A DNA stretch of 64,000 bases, taken from NCBI GenBank assembly GCA_016710595.1, contig JADJVM010000003.1, forward strand, positions 248,001 through 312,000, in the 5' to 3' direction. Below, piece by piece: positions 60,325 to 64,000 of the stretch. The stretch is from Niastella sp. (lineage in GTDB: Bacteria > Bacteroidota > Bacteroidia > Chitinophagales > Chitinophagaceae). The translations under genes were made by a program, and so were the position numbers. Each line of letters starts with the position of its first letter. Position 1 is the first letter of the stretch. Below the pieces are notes generated by a model that searched no databases, had not been told where the DNA came from, and saw nothing but the letters and a program-made list of their open reading frames with translations.

Positions 60325-60957
60325 ATGACCGAAGCGATTGTTTCCGGAATTTTATTGGGGCTTGCATTGATTTTTACAGTGGGCCCTGTAATCTTTACGG
60401 TGATCAAGCTCCGGATCAATTATAGCATGAGCAGCGCTTTTTATTTTATAAGCGGGGTATGGCTCAGCGATATTTTATGGATTATTACGGCCAATCATTT
60501 TAGTGGCATTTTTGGTAACCTGATAGATCATAAAACAGAAATTGGCATCGCCGGCGGGAGCTTGTTATTGGCACTCAGTATTTACTACCTGTTTTTTAAA
60601 AAATATAAAACAAAGGCAGAACTTGACCAGGGCATCAAGATTGGGAAAGCTACCCATGCCCGTTTATTCATTACCGGCTTTTTAATGAATTCATTGAACC
60701 CTGGTGTTATTGCACTTTGGTTTGTAGCCACCACCAAGTCGCTGGCGAATACACCCAATGAAAAAATTATCACTTTTACCATTTGTATGGGCCTTTGTAT
60801 TGCAGCCGATATTTTTAAAATAAACTTAGCCGGTAAGCTCAGGGAAAAATTAAATGATCGTAATATCAGGCGGGTAAATGTAGCAGCAGGTTTATTATAT
60901 TGTATTTTTGGCCTCGCCTTAATCATTGCTGCGCTGGTAACTTATCACCCTCATTAA
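60325..60957 (+). CDS. LysE-family exporter
   Basis: 210 residues with six membrane helices. It has the family's GLALIFTVGPVIFTVIK (PGP-like) near the N-terminus, and the LNSLNPGVIALWFVATT block in the middle. LysE relatives export basic amino acids or related metabolites. The 3' end is 9 bp before the next gene, so the two are likely co-transcribed. Confidence 0.88.
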   Translation: MTEAIVSGILLGLALIFTVGPVIFTVIKLRINYSMSSAFYFISGVWLSDILWIITANHFSGIFGNLIDHKTEIGIAGGSLLLALSIYYLFFKKYKTKAELDQGIKIGKATHARLFITGFLMNSLNPGVIALWFVATTKSLANTPNEKIITFTICMGLCIAADIFKINLAGKLREKLNDRNIRRVNVAAGLLYCIFGLALIIAALVTYHPH

Positions 60958-60965
60958 AACCCTTC

Positions 60966-61877
60966 ATGAGTTTTAAAGTTTCAAAAAAAGGATTTATTAA
61001 AACCTGGAGAAAACTTGAAAAAGTTTTTGGGATTATATTTTTGATTCACGCTTTATTGTTTCTTTTTTTTATTGATTCAAAATTTAATGTTGATGGGTTT
61101 GTAGTAAATAACCTGCGCACAAAAGTTATGGTCGTATTGCTCGTTATTTTTGCAGGCTGGGCCATCTATTATTTTTGGTTGCGGAAAATAAAATTCTTTC
61201 ATAAGCTGGGTGTTATTTGTAAAGATGTTTTTTTTGCCTGTTACATCAGTTCATCTGTTTACTTATTACTGGGCTCTCTTTTTAATCCTCCTATTACGCT
61301 TACACAAGTGGGGAGTGTTCTGCAGGGGTATGGGTTGCACCGGGATTATATTTCTTATAATAACATGGGGTCAAATATAAAGTTGGCTGTGATGGCTTCA
61401 GAAGACCAGCTTTTTGCAGACCATGATGGGTTTGATATTAAGGCGATTGCCAGGGCAGTAAAATACAATCAACGCCATACTCAAAAACAAAGAGGCGCCA
61501 GTACCCTAAGCCAGCAAACAGCCAAGAATATTTTTTTATGGCAGGGCGGCGGCTTCCTTCGTAAAGGCCCCGAAGTTTTTTTTACGTACAGTATAGAACA
61601 TATTTGGACAAAACGTACCATCCTGTGCCGCTATTTGAATATTGCTGAAATGGGACCTGGGATTTTTGGGGTACAGGCCGCAGCTAAAAAATATTTTAAT
61701 AAAAACGCATCTGAATTAAGTATGCAGGAAGCAGCTATGATTGCAGCATGCCTGCCCAATCCTAAAAAATATTCGGTAGTGCCATTGAGCAAATATGTTG
61801 CGGCCCGATCAAATATTATTGTACGGCAAATGAGAAACTTAGAAACAGATCCTGATATCATTTCGATTATTAAGTAA
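60966..61877 (+). CDS. mtgA: Monofunctional peptidoglycan transglycosylase (GT51)
   Basis: 303 residues from the ATG at 60966 (MSFKVSKKGFIKTWRKL); an ATG at 60900 would overlap the LysE-type gene. An N-terminal membrane helix (~22-42) and a second (~60-80) precede the GT51 domain with the catalytic Glu in ASEDQLFADHDGFD, the QRGASTLSQQTAKNIFLW block and LNIAEMGPGIFGVQAAA. No transpeptidase domain follows. It polymerises lipid II in the cell wall. Confidence 0.94.
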   Translation: MSFKVSKKGFIKTWRKLEKVFGIIFLIHALLFLFFIDSKFNVDGFVVNNLRTKVMVVLLVIFAGWAIYYFWLRKIKFFHKLGVICKDVFFACYISSSVYLLLGSLFNPPITLTQVGSVLQGYGLHRDYISYNNMGSNIKLAVMASEDQLFADHDGFDIKAIARAVKYNQRHTQKQRGASTLSQQTAKNIFLWQGGGFLRKGPEVFFTYSIEHIWTKRTILCRYLNIAEMGPGIFGVQAAAKKYFNKNASELSMQEAAMIAACLPNPKKYSVVPLSKYVAARSNIIVRQMRNLETDPDIISIIK

Positions 61878-61917
61878 AAATAAAAGCAGCTTAATTTTTA
61901 AAAACGGTTATTAAAGT

Positions 61918-62451
61918 TCATAAAATTCCATCTACTGCTTTTATCGCTTTTTGTAATCGCTCGTCATACCCGCCATCAATTATTTGCCAGGGCACTTGCT
62001 GATGTACCAGCAAATCTTTATAATAATGAAAAAGTTTATCACGGGTTGCCAGGTCGGGGTATTCTCTTAAGGCATCAGCAACCCAGGGAAGATCAGTAGC
62101 ACAGAGCAGGTATAGGTCATATTTGCGTTTTGCAATTTCATTAAGGATCCTGTTGTCACAACGATTAAAAACATATTCGCTCCAAACTTTTATCACATAC
62201 ATATCAGTATCTATAAAAAGAAGGTGTTGGTTTTTTGTTAACGAAGCCAGGGCTGTTTCTTCATTTTGCAACTGGCCCTGTGCAATCGTGAACAAATCTT
62301 CAAAATGGTAGCGGGTGCCATGAGTTTCTAAATATTCCCGGGCATATTCTTTAGCCCACAAAGTATTATAATGTGCAGCAAGCTGGGCGCTCAGCGTACT
62401 TTTCCCGGTACTTTCGGGCCCAATAATTACTATTTTTTTAACTGGCTTCAT
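61918..62451 (-). CDS. NadR-like nicotinamide riboside kinase
   Basis: 177 residues, P-loop kinase with GPESTGKSTLS (Walker A, residues ~10-18), the LFIDTDMYV Walker B-like strand, and DLATRDKLFHYYKDLL late in the chain. This is the ribosylnicotinamide kinase part of NadR, without the NMN adenylyltransferase or repressor domains. Together with PnuC upstream (14-bp overlap) it forms a two-gene nicotinamide riboside salvage unit. The gene is on the minus strand. Confidence 0.9.
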   Translation of the reverse strand: MKPVKKIVIIGPESTGKSTLSAQLAAHYNTLWAKEYAREYLETHGTRYHFEDLFTIAQGQLQNEETALASLTKNQHLLFIDTDMYVIKVWSEYVFNRCDNRILNEIAKRKYDLYLLCATDLPWVADALREYPDLATRDKLFHYYKDLLVHQQVPWQIIDGGYDERLQKAIKAVDGIL

Positions 62452-63064
62452 AAATCATTTTCTTTTTCCATAGCGTATACCCCATCCATGCCAATACCAG
62501 GAATACTACGTACATAAGCGTGAACAACATAAATCCCTTATAAAAATTAAGCGGTATAGCAACCAGGTTTGAAAAAATCCAGGCAATCCAGTTTTCAATT
62601 TTTCGTTTTGCCATCCACCACATAGCGGTAATAGCCGATGAGGAAACCAATGAATCCAGTATGGGTGTATTGCTATTGGTAACCTCAATCAATAATATAT
62701 ATATACCTGCCCAGGATGCCAGGAAAAAACCAATACCAATTAAAAGTTCTTTTTTGCTACACCAGCTAATGGGATAAGTAAGGTGGCTCTCATCTTTTTT
62801 CTGCACCCAGTTATACCACCCATACACACTCATGATAAAATAATAAATATTTAAAATAGAATCGGCATATAAAGGAGGATGAGCCATAAACAAATAAACA
62901 TAAGCAGCCAATAGTACGCCCACAATACCGGTGGGATATACCCATACATTATTTAACCTGGCATACCACACACTGGCCAATTGTGCAATGGTACTTGCCC
63001 ATTCCGGCCAGCGGGTTTCTTTAATGTTTGCTAAAAAGGTATTTACAATTTCCTGTACACTCAT
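62438..63064 (-). CDS. pnuC: Nicotinamide riboside transporter PnuC
   Basis: 208 residues with seven membrane helices. Characteristic blocks: WPEWASTIAQLASVWYARLNNVWVYPTGI near the start, the SVYGWYNWVQKKDE block (residues in the substrate site, about 90-105), and SAITAMWWMAKRKIENW. It imports nicotinamide riboside for NAD synthesis. The overlap with the NadR-like kinase gene and their shared strand indicate one operon. No NAD-responsive element was seen upstream. Confidence 0.95.
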   Translation of the reverse strand: MSVQEIVNTFLANIKETRWPEWASTIAQLASVWYARLNNVWVYPTGIVGVLLAAYVYLFMAHPPLYADSILNIYYFIMSVYGWYNWVQKKDESHLTYPISWCSKKELLIGIGFFLASWAGIYILLIEVTNSNTPILDSLVSSSAITAMWWMAKRKIENWIAWIFSNLVAIPLNFYKGFMLFTLMYVVFLVLAWMGYTLWKKKMIYEAS

Positions 63065-63164
63065 GCTTTGAATAGACTTGCCAAATTAGTGAATAAAAAT
63101 GCTTTACTAAAAAGATTATTAATAGTGATATAATGGGTAGCTTTATAATTCAATTTTATGAAGT

Positions 63165-63518
63165 ATGAATTTTATTATTCGTTTACTTATTACGGCTGCT
63201 GTAGCTTACGGTTTATCTGCTACCGGCATATTAAGTGGCATCCATATTCCCGGCTATAAACAAGCCCTTGCATTGGCACTGGTATTGGCTTTGCTGAATG
63301 TAGCCATCAAGCCGGTCCTTATTATTCTTACGCTGCCCATTACCATCGTAACATTAGGTTTATTTTTATTAGTGATCAATGCCATCATAATTTTACTGGC
63401 CGATAAATTTTTAAGCGGTATAAAAGTAGATGGATTTTGGTGGGCACTCATCTTTAGCATCTTATTGAGCGCCGTTTCTTCTTTTTTATATTCTTTGGTG
63501 AAACCTGCAAATAAGTAA
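63165..63518 (+). CDS. YvlD/phage-holin-4-2-family membrane protein
   Basis: 117 residues with four membrane helices and little else (MNFIIRLLITAAVAYGLSA, a middle block LALLNVAIKPVLIILTLP, and WWALIFSILLSAVSSFLYSL). The layout fits the Phage_holin_4_2/YvlD family, inner-membrane proteins not known to be phage holins. Divergent from pnuC and 42 bp before the E1 gene. Confidence 0.85.
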   Translation: MNFIIRLLITAAVAYGLSATGILSGIHIPGYKQALALALVLALLNVAIKPVLIILTLPITIVTLGLFLLVINAIIILLADKFLSGIKVDGFWWALIFSILLSAVSSFLYSLVKPANK

Positions 63519-63560
63519 CCTGCCCTTTGTTTATTTGGCTTATAAATGAGAACTTGCAGT

Positions 63561-64000
63561 ATGCAATTTTCACAGAAAGACCTCACGCCACAGCAACTCA
63601 AAGACCTGTACCGGGCCATGTTACTTCCCCGCATGATAGAAGAAAAAATGCTGGTGCTTTTGCGCCAGGGAAAAATAAGTAAGTGGTTCAGTGGTATAGG
63701 CCAGGAGGCAATATCAGCAGGTGTTACGGCGGCTTTGGCACCAGATGAATGGATTATGCCACTACACCGAAACCTCGGCGTATTTACCGGCAGGAAGATG
63801 CCTTTACATAAATTATTTATGCAATGGCAGGGCAATAAAGAGGGGTATAGTAAAGGCCGGGAAAGAAGTTTTCATTTTGGAAATACGGCTCATCATATTT
63901 GTGGTATGATCAGCCATCTGGGTCCGCAATTAGCCATTGCCGATGGCGTAGCATTGGCATATAAACTACGTAAAGAAAATAAAGTAGCACTTGCATTTAC
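63561..64000 (+). CDS. 2-oxoacid dehydrogenase E1 component, alpha part (partial)
   Basis: Open from the ATG at 63561 (MQFSQKDLTPQQLKDLYRAM) through the window end, 146 residues seen. The ThDP-dependent E1 alpha pattern is present: LLPRMIEEKMLVLLRQGK, GIGQEAISAGVTAAL, PLHRNLGVF and GMISHLGPQLAIADGVALAY, the last of which leads to the GDG...N ThDP-binding motif outside the window. Bacteroidota often encode this as an alpha-beta fusion of ~660 residues. It is probably a branched-chain 2-oxoacid dehydrogenase; the exact complex cannot be told from this part. Confidence 0.9.
   Translation, partial: MQFSQKDLTPQQLKDLYRAMLLPRMIEEKMLVLLRQGKISKWFSGIGQEAISAGVTAALAPDEWIMPLHRNLGVFTGRKMPLHKLFMQWQGNKEGYSKGRERSFHFGNTAHHICGMISHLGPQLAIADGVALAYKLRKENKVALAF

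Noticed and set aside
63065..63164. NAD- or TPP-type riboswitch before pnuC
   Set aside because: The 100-bp divergent intergenic region is too short and shows no matching conserved blocks or stems.

Overview
The window is a piece of an AT-rich (roughly 40% GC by eye) chromosome of a Bacteroidota member, most likely a Chitinophagaceae-type bacterium (order Chitinophagales). The reasons are the gene families present (IPExxxVDY protein, Bacteroidota-type LptC, PadR plus double-PspC pair, M28 peptidase with PDZ, SprB-less outer-membrane beta-barrel, giant cyclic-glucan-synthase-like enzyme), the general lack of Shine-Dalgarno sequences ahead of starts, and several promoters of the Bacteroidota form TTG-N17..23-TAnnTTTG. 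There is no plasmid or phage backbone, no CRISPR array and no rRNA. One tRNA (Lys, CTT) is present. The assignment to family level is inference.

Layout. 1-7.0 kb: the end of a DPP-IV-like peptidase, recR, a repeat protein, a DoxX protein, a large Ig-like lipoprotein and a one-chain UvrD-type helicase/nuclease. 7.2-14.2 kb: ssb, a Pif1-like helicase with HRDC and HTH domains, a DUF2007 protein, rho, a coiled-coil secreted protein and a lysine-rich DUF6496 protein. 14.3-29.3 kb: a signalling and envelope block with two single-domain response regulators, a CHASE3 histidine kinase, an animal-type transketolase, and a 2898-residue GT84/GH94 cyclic beta-glucan synthase-like protein, followed by a DUF937 protein. 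29.6-36.3 kb: tRNA-Lys, pterin dehydratase, IPExxxVDY protein, M28 peptidase, a rhodanese-thioredoxin lipoprotein, FeoB and a lipoprotein.

36.4-38.4 kb is the most unusual part: a frameshifted IS200-like (Y1, HUH) transposase gene sits between two different tandem satellite arrays. One has an exact 53-bp period (at least 11 copies). The other has a 134/135-bp period (6 copies) and is itself a dimer of two diverged half-units. Both arrays carry the same palindrome, GCTCCGTAGGAGC, in opposite orientation on the two sides of the gene, which resembles a REP/RAYT arrangement.

38.7-46 kb: PadR regulator and PspC membrane protein, each preceded by a tiny leader ORF that shares a 15-bp block and overlaps the real start; then SixA, an EamA transporter, recA, carbonic anhydrase and a short-chain dehydrogenase. 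46-49.6 kb is a decaying accessory stretch: small secreted proteins, gene remnants, and a lipoprotein metalloprotease (HExxH) gene with three separate lesions. 50-64 kb returns to ordinary genes: the akr-arsC-osmC operon, lptC, a beta-barrel protein, coaX, a Lon-N-domain protein, two glycosyltransferases, MeaB, a GH3-like protein, a LysE-type exporter, a monofunctional transglycosylase, the nicotinamide-riboside pair pnuC/NadR-like kinase, a 4-TM protein, and the start of a 2-oxoacid dehydrogenase E1 gene cut by the window end.
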